A stretch of 64,000 nt of DNA from Gnetum montanum. Its lineage: Eukaryota; Streptophyta; Gnetopsida; Gnetales; Gnetaceae. The DNA is taken from assembly GCA_015680685.1 (NCBI GenBank), contig MNCI01001420.1:223827-287826 (forward strand). Direction: 5' to 3'. Below the pieces are notes generated by a model that was not told the origin of the DNA, searched no databases, and saw nothing but the letters and a program-made list of their open reading frames with translations. A program made the translations under genes and the position numbers. The first letter of the stretch is position 1; every line of letters begins with the position of its first letter. Below are positions 43,140 to 55,733 of the stretch, one piece after another.

Positions 43140-44035
43140 GCCACGTTGCCCCTTCAATGGGGCCACGTTGACCAACAAAGTGAATGATCTATGTGGTGTT
43201 GCCCATGGGGCCATGTTGATGTAGTGTTTGTTGCATTTATTGGGCCTCGTCAACATAGCTCCACAATAAAGTCTATAAATATGTGCTTACCAACTATGTT
43301 TATGAGAGGTCAAGTCATAGTTGTAGTAGATCTCTTATAGTTTTGTCATTTGAGAGTTAGAATATTTCTCTGACTACTCATAGTAAGAGTCAGAAAGTGT
43401 ATAGATCTTTATTCAAGCACTAATGTACTTGAGGATACTAGTGTGAACAACAATAAAGATGAGCCTTTTGATCAAACTTTGCAATACTTGAAATAGATTA
43501 ATAATTTATTTATGCATTTACTATTTTTATTAATTATGTAATTAATTAAGCTAAACTAAACTTTAATTGATTAATTACATAATTAAGCCAAATAGATTAA
43601 ACACATAGATAGGACCACTTCGAGCATAACATACAGTACTTGGTAATCCCAACAGCGCTTAATGCTTTGTAGCTCAATAATGTTGTATGCATTTAGGATG
43701 TGTACGGAAAGCAGGACTAGATACTTATGTTAGGATTAGTTAGAGATTAATTAATTAGTTAGATTAAATTAGCTATTAAATTACTTTGTTTCTCTATTTT
43801 AAATCACCAAGAACATAAAACATAAAATAATAAGAATCATATGCCTCGAATACACTTAACCCTATCTTTGTAAATCACAAGTGTAATTGGGAAGACAATA
43901 AATGATTGTTAAGGCAAGTTCATTTCCTAGAGGCTAGTGTACCAGAAGGCATAGAATCCATGAAATATGACTAGATCATGCATGAACGCTTAGTGATTCG
44001 TATGGTTGAGTGTAGGGGTACTTCGTTGCTCATCA
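43140..44035 (+). mobile_element. A1 3' LTR
   Basis: Pairs with 9144-10024; TATAAATA at 43274-43281, ends GCTCATCA at 44035. The first 60 bp align poorly, with extra GGGGCCAYGTTGA copies, so the start is approximate. Confidence 0.75.
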
Positions 44036-44668
44036 ATGATTAAGAAAATGATGTTACAATGAAGAGTAAGAATAAAAGTGCTCATAATAACTAATGATAG
44101 AACTTTTTGTGAATAGTGCTTGCACAATTCCCAAGATTTTGACATTATCTTATAGCCTCAAAGTTTCCATAAACTCCTCAAAATTCATGCAACGGTTACC
44201 AAATAGCTACTGTAGATGTCTACTTTAAAGTTCAGACATCTATTTGAGATTTCTCTCAATGCAGGAGAGACGTCTACCTGAAAAGTGAGACATCTAGTGT
44301 GAGATGTCTTGGCATAGGCATCTAGTGTGAGATGTCTTGGCATAGACTCTACTGTGAAAGATGGACATGTACTGCTTTTTGAAGAAGTCTATTCAACTTT
44401 TTAACTTTAAATTCTGAGGCACTCTCTTATTAATTTGTCTCCGTGACAGTCCTCAGAACACCTTAGTTTGATTTGTAGACACCATTTTCATCCACTCTCT
44501 CATCTTGTCCATGTAGTCTTCATTTTAACATCTTGATGTAGATCTTGTTTCCTTGAATTCTCATATCTCCAAGTGAAGTTCTTGTTCATGCCTTGTAAAA
44601 TCATAATCACACACATACATTCTATATTCTCCATTTTTCTTAAGGTTTTGACATACCAAAAGGGCAAC
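44036..44668. other. Unassigned segment between A1 and A2
   Basis: About 630 bp, no coding frame. Continuation of the interrupted LINE could not be recognised. CAACGGTTACC and repeated AGACATCT/AGATGTCT words are reminiscent of plant LTR sequence, but no partner is in the window. A 28-bp tandem pair lies at 44291-44346. Confidence 0.35.
44291..44346 (+). repeat. 28-bp tandem duplication
   Basis: CATCTAGTGTGAGATGTCTT followed by GGCATAG(G/A), twice in a row with one mismatch at the end. With the preceding AGA, each copy begins with an 8-bp inverted repeat AGACATCT/AGATGTCT. Confidence 0.85.
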
Positions 44669-46975
44669 ATATAGTGGCTATAACCAAATAAAAATTACAC
44701 CATAGGATTAGGCTAAGATAACTTTTACAAGTCCTTAGGAGAACTTTGCATATAAAAAGATACCTCTAGCCTCTATAATGATCCTGCAACTATCGAATGC
44801 TTAGTTTTAAACATCTTTCAATAGTGAATTGGTAGTGGTGTGAAAGTTTTCATGGATGACTTCTCCACCTATGGTACTAACTTTGAGTAGGCATTAGACC
44901 ATCTTAAGTAGGTACTTAAATGATGTGTACAAACTAACTTGTAATTCAACTAGTATAAGAGCCACTTGATGCTTAGAGATGACATTGTTTTGCGATACAA
45001 AGTTTTAGGGAAAGGAATAGAGGTGGACCTTGAAAAAGTAAAGGTCATCCAAGGAATAACTAGATAACTTTAAACTATCAATGATGTCAGGTCATTCTTT
45101 GGTCATACTAGTTACTATAGGTGCTTCATTAAAAATTTCTCTAGAATCACCAAACTACTAGTATAGCTCATTGAGAAGGATGTAACCTTTAAATGGATTA
45201 AGGAATGTGAATAAGAATTCAAACACTTGAAGAAAAAGCTCATGGAAACTACAATTCTACAGGCCTTAGAGTGGTCTAAGCCATTTCATATCATGATAGA
45301 CACATCTAACTATGCCTTTGGGGTGGTGCTTACATAAATGAATGATAAAAATGTAAATATTATATCCATTATGCAAGCGAAAGCATTGTGGGTGCACAAA
45401 TCAACTACACCACCACTAAAAAAGAACTCATGGTAGTGGTGTATGCCTTAGAAAAATTTAGGTACAATGTGCTTAGATACCAAATTTTTGTGTAAACAAA
45501 CCATAGTGTAATACGATTCTTGATGAATGAACTAGTGGTAAGCACCCATGTTATATGTTAGTTGGTGACCTTACAAGAATTTGATCTAACTATGATGGAC
45601 ATAAAAGGAACTAAGAATGTAGTTACATATCATTTCTCTCAGTTAAGGTGGGATAGCAATGAGGAGGAAAAATCTTTATCTAATCAATTTCTAGATGAAT
45701 TTCTCTTTGTTAAGTCCATTAAAGTTCAAGCACCAAAGGTTGCAAATTAGTATGATGAGTTCCTATCATAGTTACTCATATAAGAGACTCCTATAGAATG
45801 GGATCATATGAAGACAATAGTTTCTTCACTAGGTCAAATATTACATGGACATTGAAGGTAACCTCTACAAGATTTGTGTTTATGGATTGGTACGATGGTT
45901 TGTACCCAACGTAGATCTTTTATAAGTTCTTTAGAACACTCACGAAGGTTGTTTTGGGGGCCACTATGTAGGAAGAAGGACAACCAAAGAGATTCTCATG
46001 GTAGGATACTTTTGGCCTATAATCTTCAAGCATGCTCATCATTTCTTTCATTCATGTAAAAGGTGTCATTGAGATGGAGGAATAACCATCCAAATGGAAG
46101 GATAAAAATAGTGGATTCAACCACTAGAGACTTTCTACCTTTGGGGTATTAACTTTAACAACATGTGGTAAACAAGTTTGGTGTGCCTAGAGCGCCAATT
46201 TCAAATAATGGAACACATTTCACAAGTTCTACTTTTTGCAAATTAATGCAATGCTTGAGATGCAACATAAACTCAAGACACCCTATCACTCACAAGCTAA
46301 TGGTTAAGTAAGGATCAAAAATAGGGAAATCACAAGAATTCTAATGTGAACCATTAGTAAATATAGGAAATACGAGAGCACCAAACTCAATGATGTCCTT
46401 TGGACATATTACTCAATATGGAAACTTCTTATAGGCTACTCTTCCTATGAGTTACTGTATGGAAAGTTACCTAAACTTTTAATTTAAACTTAACACTGCA
46501 CACTCACAACTTCCTATGAACTTAACATAGATATTAACCTAGCAAAAAAAGAATGGCTCTTAATAGTCAATGTGTAAGATGAATACCAAGGAGTAGCACT
46601 AATGATGAATGAAGTGCACAATGCACATAAGAAAAAATGTCATGATGCATGGATAAGGAAAGTTATATTCAAACTAGGAGATAAGGTTCTCTATTGGAAT
46701 TCCATATTTGTGCTGCCACAAACTAAGTTCTAGACACTATGAAAAGGACCTTACATTATATATTCAACTTTTTCTTTTGAGGCTATGATAATTTACCACC
46801 CAACAAATCCTCAAACGTACATGTTAGTCAACATCCAACAACTTAAGCCATTCATGAAATCCCAACTAACCATCAATAGTACTAACACCTTAAAAAAAGA
46901 ACAAGCACATTTCATTTTCCAAGTCTCCTCCTTCCAACCTAGTTATGGTGGAGATATCCATCTACCATAAATTTT
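44669..46975 (+). pseudogene. A2 pol fragment (RT, RNase H, integrase)
   Basis: RT: VFMDDFSTYGTNFE (44848-44890, FMDDFS box). RNase H: PFHIMIDTSNYAFGVVLT, IVGAQINYTTTKKELMVVVY and ALEKFRYNVLRY (45280-45480). Tether FDLTMMDIKGTKNVVTYHFS (45580). Integrase: HTHEGCFGGHYVG with VDLL (45930), HHFFHSCKRCH (46035), VPRAPISNNGTHFTSS (46180-46225, the Asp of SDN changed to Asn) and SHANG.VRIKNREITRIL (46290-46350). The tail GDKVLYWNSIFVLPQTK and MIIYHPTNPQTYMLVNIQQL is open from 46785 to 46970. Two catalytic positions lost plus stops. Confidence 0.75.
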
Positions 46976-48922
46976 AATGATGATAAAATTTTTTTCTCCT
47001 TTTTTGTTTTGCAACGTTCTTTATATGTTTTTCACTTTATTAATCTTTTATTTATTATTTTATATATATTCCTTTTCTTTGTTATTCTCTTATTAATTTA
47101 TTGTCATTTTCATTCAGTCTCCTTTGAAATCTTGAATTTTGTTCCATTACTACTATGAATTTTGGAAATTGTTGAACACAACTATCAAAGTTATGATTAA
47201 TTTACAAAAGGGCAAATTTATCCTTGGATTATGTTCTCTACTATCAGTCTATCAATTTTCTGATGGCATTAGGCAATGACTTCACAACATCCACCCATTA
47301 CATCTATTCCATATGGAGTTTGCATCATGGGACCATGAAGGTTCTTTCACATTGAAACTAAAAAGTAACATGTGATCTTGTTACCCAATGAACTAGAAAA
47401 GGACCAAGTGGGAATTAAATGGATGTGACCTCAAGGGGATTTGATGTGTTCTTGTCTCAACTTCCTTCTTGAGTTCTATGATTCTTCATTAGTATATCAT
47501 CATTCCTACTATCGATCATAAAAGGAAGCATGTCTTTGCATGGTGTGGCTCCCATAAAAAATAAAAGAAAACAATAACATAATAACGAGAACTCAAAGTA
47601 ACCCCTTAGACAATTTCATGTGCTACAAGCACTAGTAATGGGGCTAGAAAAACATGTTACCCATGCCTAAAGGCATCCCTATAACTAAGGCCCTACCTAG
47701 TGTCTTCTTCTCTTACAGTGATGGTTGTCCTTTGAGCTTCTCATAGCTCTTGATGATAAAAGAGGAGGAATATGTTAATGCAAGTTCATTGTAATTGAAA
47801 TGGACTTGGTTTAGACTTGGAATGGATTGGTATCAAATCATCTTTATCACATAATTAACCAAGGACTCTGTGTAACCAGGATGCAGATAACTTATCCATT
47901 GTTCTCTATCTACCATTTACTCACTCCACCCTCTATCACCTCACTGCCTCATACCATGGTAAATTGAGAGTTCTATTTTCTAATTCACATAATCCTAAGA
48001 TAAGTTCTCATAGGGGTGTGGAATTTAACTTAAAATAATAATTCATCATCCTCGGTGCCTATGGACTCCTTGTGATGTAGATATGTAAGGGCATATTAGA
48101 CATATGCCTACTTTGAAGAAGATCCACTTACATACTCTTTTGGTTTACCTTAATTTAAAATCCCTAACCATAGGTCGATTGCACACATGATTATCTCGAT
48201 AGCCTTAAAAATATATAATTGTTTCTCTATCTTGGCATTGAAATATCTCCAAATAACCCATCTCATGTGCTTTAATTACTTCTATTTGGTGAACCATACA
48301 CTCTTTCATGTTGTTACTATGATTCTCTAGTTTTTTGACTTCCATTTGGCTTTTATTTCAACCCTAAACTTGCCCAAAATTCCTTAATTTTCAAATGAAA
48401 AATACAGCTACGAATAGTTGCATTGACACATCCTTGTTGATGCAGTGATGAGTTAATGTAGCCCCATCTATGCATAAGAAAAACACTATATATGTGTGTG
48501 ACACTTATCTCATTTTTCACCATTTCTTCAAAATGCCAAAAGAGTTTTTGCCATTTTTTAGAGCTAAAGAACATTTCAAAAGCCTTGACTTTTGAACTAC
48601 TTACCTAATTTCACTCGTTCTTTGATCGTCGAGCTACTAGAGGTACACTCTATGTTGTGGGGACGTTAAACACTAGGGATTCATAGAAAAGTTTTTAGAA
48701 ATTTTTATAACTCTCCATGAATAAGATATTAAAATAATATTAAATTAATGATCACAAGAGATAATATCAATAATCAACCTCTGTTAGAACATGAATAAAA
48801 TGATAATAAAATAATATCATAAGCTTGTAATCACTCACTAAGGACTTAGTGATGAAATTCCAATGTTTAACTAATAAATATAACTTGATCTAACAAATCT
48901 TGGGTTATGTTTGTGATTGCAA
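46976..48922 (+). other. A2 spacer with internal TATA and leader intron
   Basis: Non-coding. Shares with A1 units the markers CATGGTGTGGYTCCCATMMAA, GCTACAAGCACTAGT, AAACATGTTACCCATGCCTA and AACTAAGGCCC (47545-47700), a weak TATATAT at 48487-48493, the CTAGAG|GTACAC donor at 48642/48643, and an AT-rich segment to the ATG at 48923 (acceptor decayed to TTGCAA). A large AT-rich first part (46980-47240) has no A1 match that I can see. Confidence 0.6.
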
Positions 48923-51493
48923 ATGGCACCCAAGAGAGGGTTGTAGGCAAGAGTGCCATCATAATCTAGGGAGAAGCAACCACAAGGAGGAAGAAATCAA
49001 AAATAACCATAGCAACAATAACAACCCTAGGAGTAAGCAACTAAATTTACTCATGCTATTGGGCCACTATAGGAGGAGCCTGAGTTGAAATCTGTCTCAT
49101 ATATTTTTATAGTAGAGATAGGCCAATCCAAGCAAGATGAGGTCCCAAGACCAAGACCTAATTCAAAGGTCATACTTACAAAAGCTTTCTTAGAGAAGAT
49201 TTGAACTAAGGAGATTCAAAGCTCCATCATGCAAGAGATGAACTTTGGATCATTTCTGGAAGCTTGCACTAGAAGAGGTTCAAATACAACTCCAAGGGAC
49301 TCCAACATGGTCCATTCTCTCCAATAGTGGAGAATGATACATAGGGAAAACTTACCTCTTTTCAAATAACTGATAAGGAGATGTTAGTATTAAATAAAAG
49401 ACATTACCATCTCTTGCTCAATTAATGCCATAGTAGAAGCTCTTGATTTGCCAAACACTGGGGTGAAGTTGGCAAAAATATCCATGTAGGTAAACCCAGA
49501 GGCCAAGAAAAAATTAGGTCCAATGATGTTATGGAGTGGACTGTAAGGAGTATGTCCTAACCAAAGCAAAGTGAGCATACTTCAAAATTACAGCCTATCA
49601 TCTTAATCCAACGGTGAGGCCAAGTAAGGTCACAAGCTTCTCCACCAAGGCATGTGTAGCTCTAAGTGGAAAATTTGAAGTCAAGTTACTGTAATTAATC
49701 TTCCTTGAGATAGAAAACATTTGAAGGAGAATGAGAAGGGCAAGAAGACACTTCCCTTCTCATGCTTGATCAAAAAACTATGCAAGATGAAAGGAATAAC
49801 CTGCTATTTTAATGATGTGGTTTGCCTTGCTCCTACCATATTATGGTAAGAGATGATGAAAGACAAGGCCATTGCCAAGCTTCAAGAAGAGGATGCCACT
49901 ACCATCACCATGTGCAGCACCAAAGATGACACCAAAGATGCTTGTAGCTACTGAAGGCCTCAAGAAACTCAGGGAGCAAAAATTGTAGCAACAATAAACC
50001 TCTAAAGGTGATGGTGAAATCTTGGTATATCGTCCAACCATGAGACATTTGAACAAGGCCACAAGGACCATCAGCTAGCTGGATAGTGAGATGGCACCAT
50101 TGTTCTCGGGGTAGAGAAACCAAGCACTTGCCCAATATAATCCTAATGCTAGAGAAATAACTATGTTCATTTTAGGACAAGCATTTCCTAAAATTTCTAG
50201 AAATGTAGCAGTCTTCTTTGTAACATTGGAAGAAGGTGAAAGAGTGATGGTCCTAGTTGTGCTCCACAAGGGCCAAGAGACAATGATAGAGGTGGTGGCA
50301 AACCATGTTAGAAAAGCTCTGAATGCTCTTGCTACATTTTTTCTTGACATTACTATTATAGCATATATACGTGCATTAGTAGAAGCAGGGAGTGAAAGGA
50401 TGAGCACTGCCCAACATAAGAAAGTATTGGAATGACTGTGGGAGCTAGGAAACCACTTCCATAAATCTTTGATCTCTTAGAAGACAAATCAACAATCCAG
50501 TCATAGCTATGAGAGATGAGGAAAAAGTTATTAATTGTCAAAGTGTAACTTGAGGAGGCCACTGCTAGTAATCGATGGTTAGCCTCCAAGGTTGTGGAAC
50601 TAAGGGCTCATCTATCTGATCCTATCATTCTTAGGCCTAAGCTAACAAGAGATGAAGCTTTTTAGCAACTTCAACATAAATAGTAGAAAGCTGAGAATTT
50701 CAAGGAGATGAAGATTTTTGATGCATCACTATCAAAAGCAATGATGAATATTACCAACTGTGAGTTCCATCAAGTTTGCAAAGAGAACCTGGTGCTAACC
50801 CACAATAACCATCACCTACAGAATGCTAAGTAGAAGAAGGATTAAATGGTAGAATATATTTGGTAATAACAGGAATAACTTGCCAAGGTGAACTTGAATT
50901 TAAGGAGGTCAGTTAGAGAGAACAAAAATCTCTCGATGGAAGAGGTTCAGACCCTTCACAAGAAGACTGCCATTGAGATTTCTATTTAGAAATACAAAGC
51001 CTTGAAATATGAACAAGTGAAGAACCACTACAGGAACTAGGTTGGAATGCTTAAGGAGATCAATGAGAAAGAAATCAAATTGACTAAGGCAAAGGTGAAC
51101 GAGGCCATCCAACAACTCTAGTAGAAAGGGGATGCATGGTAGCACATCTTAGATGGACTCAATGCATATAAACAAGCAGAGATCCACCTAAAGAAGTTGC
51201 AAATCAAGGAGATGACTAAGTATATGGAGTTTAACAACCTCTAATATGCAAACTTGGAAATGTTCACTACAGGAAGACCTAGGATTGAATTGGAGAAGTA
51301 AGTGGCCAACTCTTACCTCCTTTACAAGGCAAATTTTGACTTCCACAACAAGACCAAGCAAAAGTTGGAGATAACCAACACGGAGCTTGAGGTTCACAAG
51401 AGCAAATTCATTGGTCAAATATCTGTTACTCAAAAGCTAGCTAGAAGAAATAAGTGGCTACCAAGAACTACAGAACCTTATCTGTACATTTAA
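48923..51493 (+). pseudogene. A2 extra sense ORF
   Basis: MAPKRGL start at 48923. Collinear with A1's extra ORF: ALDLPNTGVKLAKISM near 49437-49490 (A1 ALGLPEIRMNLIEISM), KENEKGKKTLPFSCLIKKLC at 49727-49790 (A1 KENEHGRKALPFPCLSYAKA), GITCYFNDVV at 49795, and an end segment ANSYLLYKANFDFHNKTKQK then LEITNTELEVHKSKFIGQIS (51302-51430), clearly coiled-coil-like. Ends TAA at 51491-51493. Many stops. Two independent elements keeping the same 800-codon plan argues that it was selected for in the family. Confidence 0.6.
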
Positions 51494-51997
51494 CATTGAA
51501 TGTAAATAATTCATAGCCTAATTTATCAATATGAAGGAGATGTTTTCATCATTGCCATGGCTATGGGATATTCTAGCACCAATACATCTAGGTGAAGCAA
51601 CTTGGACTATCCATGATCCATACAGCAAAGAAGAAAAGATTAAGACACCCCTAGATGCTTTCCAATTTTTGGCAATAGCAACAATAGTAGTAGGATAGCC
51701 TCAACAACCAATAGGGTTAGGATATGATGAAGGATCCTCCATGTCATAGGAGCCTCCACCTCCAACCACGGTGTAAAAACTTCATTTCAACCACCATCAT
51801 TCGGCTAGGTGCATGCCAAATTTTGTGATAATTAGTCCAACATTCTTTTGTAAACTGTACAATCCTTTTTGTAAATGCGGCACTCAAGGTTAGTCAATTA
51901 CTAAAGTTTAATACTTTCCCAAATTTTGTAAAAATCTCAATCCCATTTTTCTTCCCTTGAGAACAAGTTTCCAATCAGTTGTGGGGGTATCATGAAA
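51494..51997 (+). other. A2 3' untranslated region
   Basis: No coding frame supported. GTTGTGGGGGTATCATG (51979-51995) is a G-rich stretch just before the presumed LTR start and may be the polypurine tract. Confidence 0.4.
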
Positions 51998-52823
51998 TGT
52001 CAATAAGGTAATTACATTGACACAACCCCGTTGACCCATCTCAGGATGCATTGGTGCATGTGCATTAATGCTAATATAGTCATTGCCTATATAAATATGC
52101 ACACCTATCACGTTCATGGCACCATTCAATCATTAGCTTAGCCAAACTCTTGTATTTTTTCTCATAGAAGTTAACAAACTTTTTCCTCTGAGTGCCTGCA
52201 ACATGGATCAAACTGATTGCACAACATTTTATTCAAGTACAATATGTACCTAGACACACTTGCATGAACAACAATAAAATTGAGATTTTTTCTATCCATT
52301 GTAGCACTTGGATTAGTTTAACTTTACTTTCTAGCAATTTACCTTTAATGAAAATTCCTTTCTCATTATTAAATGTTTAATATTATAAGTTGTAATTAAC
52401 ATGAGTATGACGACTTCGAGTATAATACATTAACGCTTGGTTATCCAAGCAATGGATACTTGGTACACCTAGCAGTAGATAGCTAGTAACCTAGTAGTGT
52501 TAACATATGTTCAAGATGTGTACAAAAAGTGGAAATGGATGTTTCACATTTAATTTATTTTATTTAATTAATTAGCTAATTTAAATATTAAACCTTCCTT
52601 TATTTAATCATTTTGCAAGACATAGAAAATAATAAAAAGTTATAAAAATAAATATGTTACACCTACAAGTGATGATTGGGAAGATAACAACTAGTAACCA
52701 TGTCTTTCACCATCTAAGAATATAGGCCACTCAGGTAAAACATAGTCCACGGAACTCAACTAGGTCATGTGTACACACTAGTGATTTGTATGGTTGGGCA
52801 TAGAGAATACTTGCTATTAATCA
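51998..52823 (+). mobile_element. A2 3' LTR
   Basis: TGTCAATAAGG start (approximate), TATAAATA at 52090-52097, then wording shared with A1 LTRs (GAGTGCCTGCA, TATTCAAGTACAA, GAACAACAATAAAATTGAG, TGATTTGTATGGTTGGGCAT), ending TATTAATCA. No 5' partner, because A2 is truncated. Confidence 0.65.
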
Positions 52824-53440
52824 AAGATAATGTAGTTGAGCTAGTTGGCTCACATGATTTACACTTTGAGGCATTAGGTTCAAAGCTTAGTACTAGCACC
52901 TTTGTGTTTGCTTGAAGTAGGGTGTTGAACTAAAAAAATTTTTCAAACAATATTTGAACCTAAGGTATTAGGTTCAAAGCCTAGTACTAGCACCCCTATG
53001 CTAGCTTGAAGAGGGGTGTTTGGGACCCAAAACTTTTTTTTAAAATAGTATTCCAAACATAGATAACACAACCAAAACTTTCTATTAAAAATTTGGATAT
53101 TTAAATTTTTTGCCTCTAGTAATGTGATGGCTATTGGACCTAGTACTCTTTATTCTCTTATTAGGATTTCACTAGCTTAGTTAGATATTTATAATATATA
53201 TGTATAATTTAGTTGAGAGAATCTTGCAAAAACTTTATTGAATTTTAGTTCATCTACTGTGCTCAAACTTCAAAATTATCCAAGTTGCCATTTTAATATT
53301 AGATGTATTTTCGTAACAATTTTGCTGAAATAGTTGTGATTGCATGATGAGAAGGATTTGCAAAATATTTCTAAATACCATGTATGCTCCTTTTGGAAAT
53401 ATTGTAGAATACGGGAGTTGACTCCTGTAGAACTCTCCCC
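52824..53440. other. AT-rich spacer with a 94-bp tandem pair
   Basis: No gene. 52860-53050 holds two copies of a roughly 94-bp unit containing AGGYATTAGGTTCAAAGCYT and AGTACTAGCACC, about 80 percent alike by eye. The remainder is featureless. Confidence 0.55.
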
Positions 53441-53510
53441 CACCGTGGTTAACTAGTTTGTGCTCACGCCATCGGCTGCTTATCATGTGTATCTAAAAAA
53501 TTTCCATATT
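53441..53510 (+). repeat. Left terminal inverted repeat of Merlin-type element
   Basis: Matches the reverse complement of 56132-56204 at roughly three of four positions, including a 15-bp exact run TGCTCACGCCATCGG and AAAAAATTTCCAT. Confidence 0.7.
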
Positions 53511-55089
53511 GACATAAATTATACTTTAGTGCAAATTACACTATCAAGATGAAAAGATAAAATAATGGTTTCCCTTCTGTATTCTGTAATGTTCCGTTCC
53601 GAGTTTCTTTGTAGGGTTAATAATGAAAGGTTGATTAGGCATTACAACATTTGCTTCATCAACGTATTTTCATTACAGATTTTGTATCAACAAATTCGGC
53701 CGAGGGTGAGAGCATACACTAATTTATGAAATTTTTTTTTTCAGAAAACCCATCTTTAGGAAAAATAAGGTACAGAACTCTTGTTCTTTGTCAGAAGGCA
53801 CGAAAATTTGGGTTTTTAAATCTTGTTCTTCGTCCAAAAGTCGTGAAATTTTTTAGTCAAAGAACTTTTTACTTGTATTCTTATAAGATTCTATCGGCCA
53901 ATTTATAGATATATATTATAAATATATATAACTAAGCTAGTGTATGTCGCTTTCCAATGAAAAGGGTCAAGAAATAATAACATGGTTTTTATGTCTTTTG
54001 CACCGCAAAGTTAGACAAGAGGCGTATAAATTTTAAGCATGCGGTTTTTGTGAAATATGTGAAGGTTCTTTAAAATCCTTGAGGCGAGAGCTATGCGTTC
54101 TTGTCTATTTGCTATTTTGGCGAGATGTTTTGCTTGCATGCCTTAGTTTACGGAGCGTTCCCCCAACAATGCGAAATTGCTCTGTTGGCTTTTGTACGTT
54201 TCTGTTTTTTTGTTTTACTTTTCGGATTCTTTTAAGAGCTGGGTGGTATCTCTCTGTTTTGCTTTAGTCTTCTGTCTTGATGCACATAGAGCCTTCGTAT
54301 ATCCAGGGAAAAATGCTTGTCTTTTCCGATAAGATAATGTATGGTAATTATCTATTGGTTAGGTTAAATTAATTTTTGGGTTGTAAGCACACTAATGCAG
54401 GCATGAATGTATTCATAGTTTACATGGGAAGTATTAACATTAATTTAATAATTTTTATATGTTTATACATTTACAATCCCCTTGCAAAGCATTAATTATT
54501 TATTTTTATATATCATAATTCTTAATTATTTTAGACATTGTTCTTTACTCTTTTGCATTAATCTCTTCCATATTTATAAGACTATACTATTTTTGTGGAG
54601 TTCTGTTTACCAATAGGATCAATTTGGTTGCTAGAGTATCTTGCCATTACCATTGTTTTCAATTTAAGATGGTATTTCTTATTTCTTTATATCATTTATT
54701 AATTATTTCATCAAATTTTCAAAAGCAAATATTATGTATCTCTTAGTGACAATCTAATTTTAGTTTAGGATGTTTCCTTTGTGATCTGGGAATAATTATG
54801 TCAAAAAATTTAAAAATTAGAAAATTGTATTGATTTCTATCACGATTTAGGACTTTTGTATAAAGAAAAAATATGTTCAAATTGTAACATACTAATGAAA
54901 AAATAAAAAGATTATTTAAAGAAAGAGAGATGTAGATTTGTTTATCTTTGTTCTGATAAAAAAAATATTTGTTTTGGGACTTCATTTATAAAATCAAAGT
55001 TAGAATTTAAAAAAATCCTTATATTATATATGAATGGAGTTAGAAATGCTCCAAGTATGTAGAAATTTAAAACCAAGAATCCAAAGAGA

Positions 55090-55612
55090 CTGTTATGGAT
55101 TGATTTAATTTTTGTAGAAATGTGTATGCTAATGCTTTATTTAAAAATATACAACAAATTGGAGATCCTAGAAAAGTATTAGAAATTCATAGGTCTAAGT
55201 TTGGGAAAAGAAAGTATAATAGAGGTAGAGGTGTAGCAGATGGTCGAGTATTTGGAAAAATAGAGCATGACTCAAACAATATGTTTTTTGTTGCTGATGA
55301 AAATAGGTTTAAGTAATAAAGCTAGGTTCTATCATTTACAATGACATGTAGAAAGCTATGATTTAGAATAGCTTTATCAACTTTAGTTTGATCATAGGAT
55401 GGTTAATCGTTCACTACATTTTAAAGACCCAATCACACGTATTCATACAAACACTATAGAAATCACATCGCCAACTAAAAAGCTAGCATTACACCAAACG
55501 GCTAAGGAAGGGAGTTACGTAATTTATATCTCCTTGAATACATATGGAGGAGATATGCACGAGAAAAAGAAGATGCATTTTTAATAATGATTAAACAACT
55601 TACTGGATTTTG
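55090..55612 (+). pseudogene. Merlin-type (IS1016/IS1595-like) DDE transposase relic
   Basis: Translation gives FNFCRNVYANALFKNIQQIG, then the family's most conserved block VLEIHRSKFGKRKYNRGRG, VADGRVFGKIEHDSNNMFFV, IYNDM.KA, FDHRMVNRSLHFKDPITRIH, TNTIE and, after a frameshift, YLLEYIWRRYAREKEDAFLI. The Merlin/ISXO2-like core reads VEIDESKFGKRKYNRGR..., VFGG.ER, .YSD.W.AY, VNHS..FVDP.TG.HTNTIE and YL.EFMWR, so order and spacing fit throughout. The first catalytic Asp (EID) is His; the second (NDM) and the E of NTIE remain. It would cut and paste the element. Stops (TAG, TGA for Trp) and two frameshifts show it is dead. The N-terminal zinc-ribbon region was not identified upstream. Confidence 0.78.
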
Positions 55613-55733
55613 TATGGACCCTTCCAATAATATATAACCTTAATAATTCATCATATATTTTTCAAATGTTCTTCTATTTAATTAAATAAGAACTTAATTT
55701 CATAAGTTTGACAACATTCTATAGTTTTAGAAT

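Larger units (their letters stand above)
9144..44035 (+). mobile_element. A1: Athila-like LTR retrotransposon, split by nested insertions
   Basis: Order on the plus strand: 5' LTR (about 9144-10024), Asp-type primer site, gag, protease, [interruption 13171-33549], reverse transcriptase, RNase H, integrase, a partly duplicated spacer, an extra sense ORF, 3' LTR (about 43140-44035). Athila-like placement rests on the primer site and FMDDFS motif. Removing the two insertions leaves about 14.5 kb. The two LTRs share TATA, R and U5 wording but many indels, so the insertion is old. Exact 5' ends of the LTRs are uncertain, and no convincing 5-bp target duplication could be read (CATTG against ATGAT). 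Confidence 0.85.
44669..52823 (+). mobile_element. A2: Athila-like element, 5'-truncated
   Basis: Starts inside reverse transcriptase (CTATAACCAAATAAA, cf. A1 CGATAACCAAATC at 34268) and then follows A1's plan: RNase H, integrase, spacer with TATA and leader intron, extra ORF, LTR. LTR, gag and protease on the 5' side are missing. Diverged from A1 but collinear over 8 kb, so it is an independent old insertion and not a recent duplicate. Confidence 0.8.

Noticed and set aside
44036-44668. Copia LTR or continuation of the LINE
   Set aside because: Only loose word similarity; no partner copy, primer site or coding continuation seen.
54079-54267. 62-codon Leu/Phe/Cys-rich plus-strand frame inside the Merlin-type element
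   Set aside because: Hydrophobic low-information frame with no upstream or downstream support.
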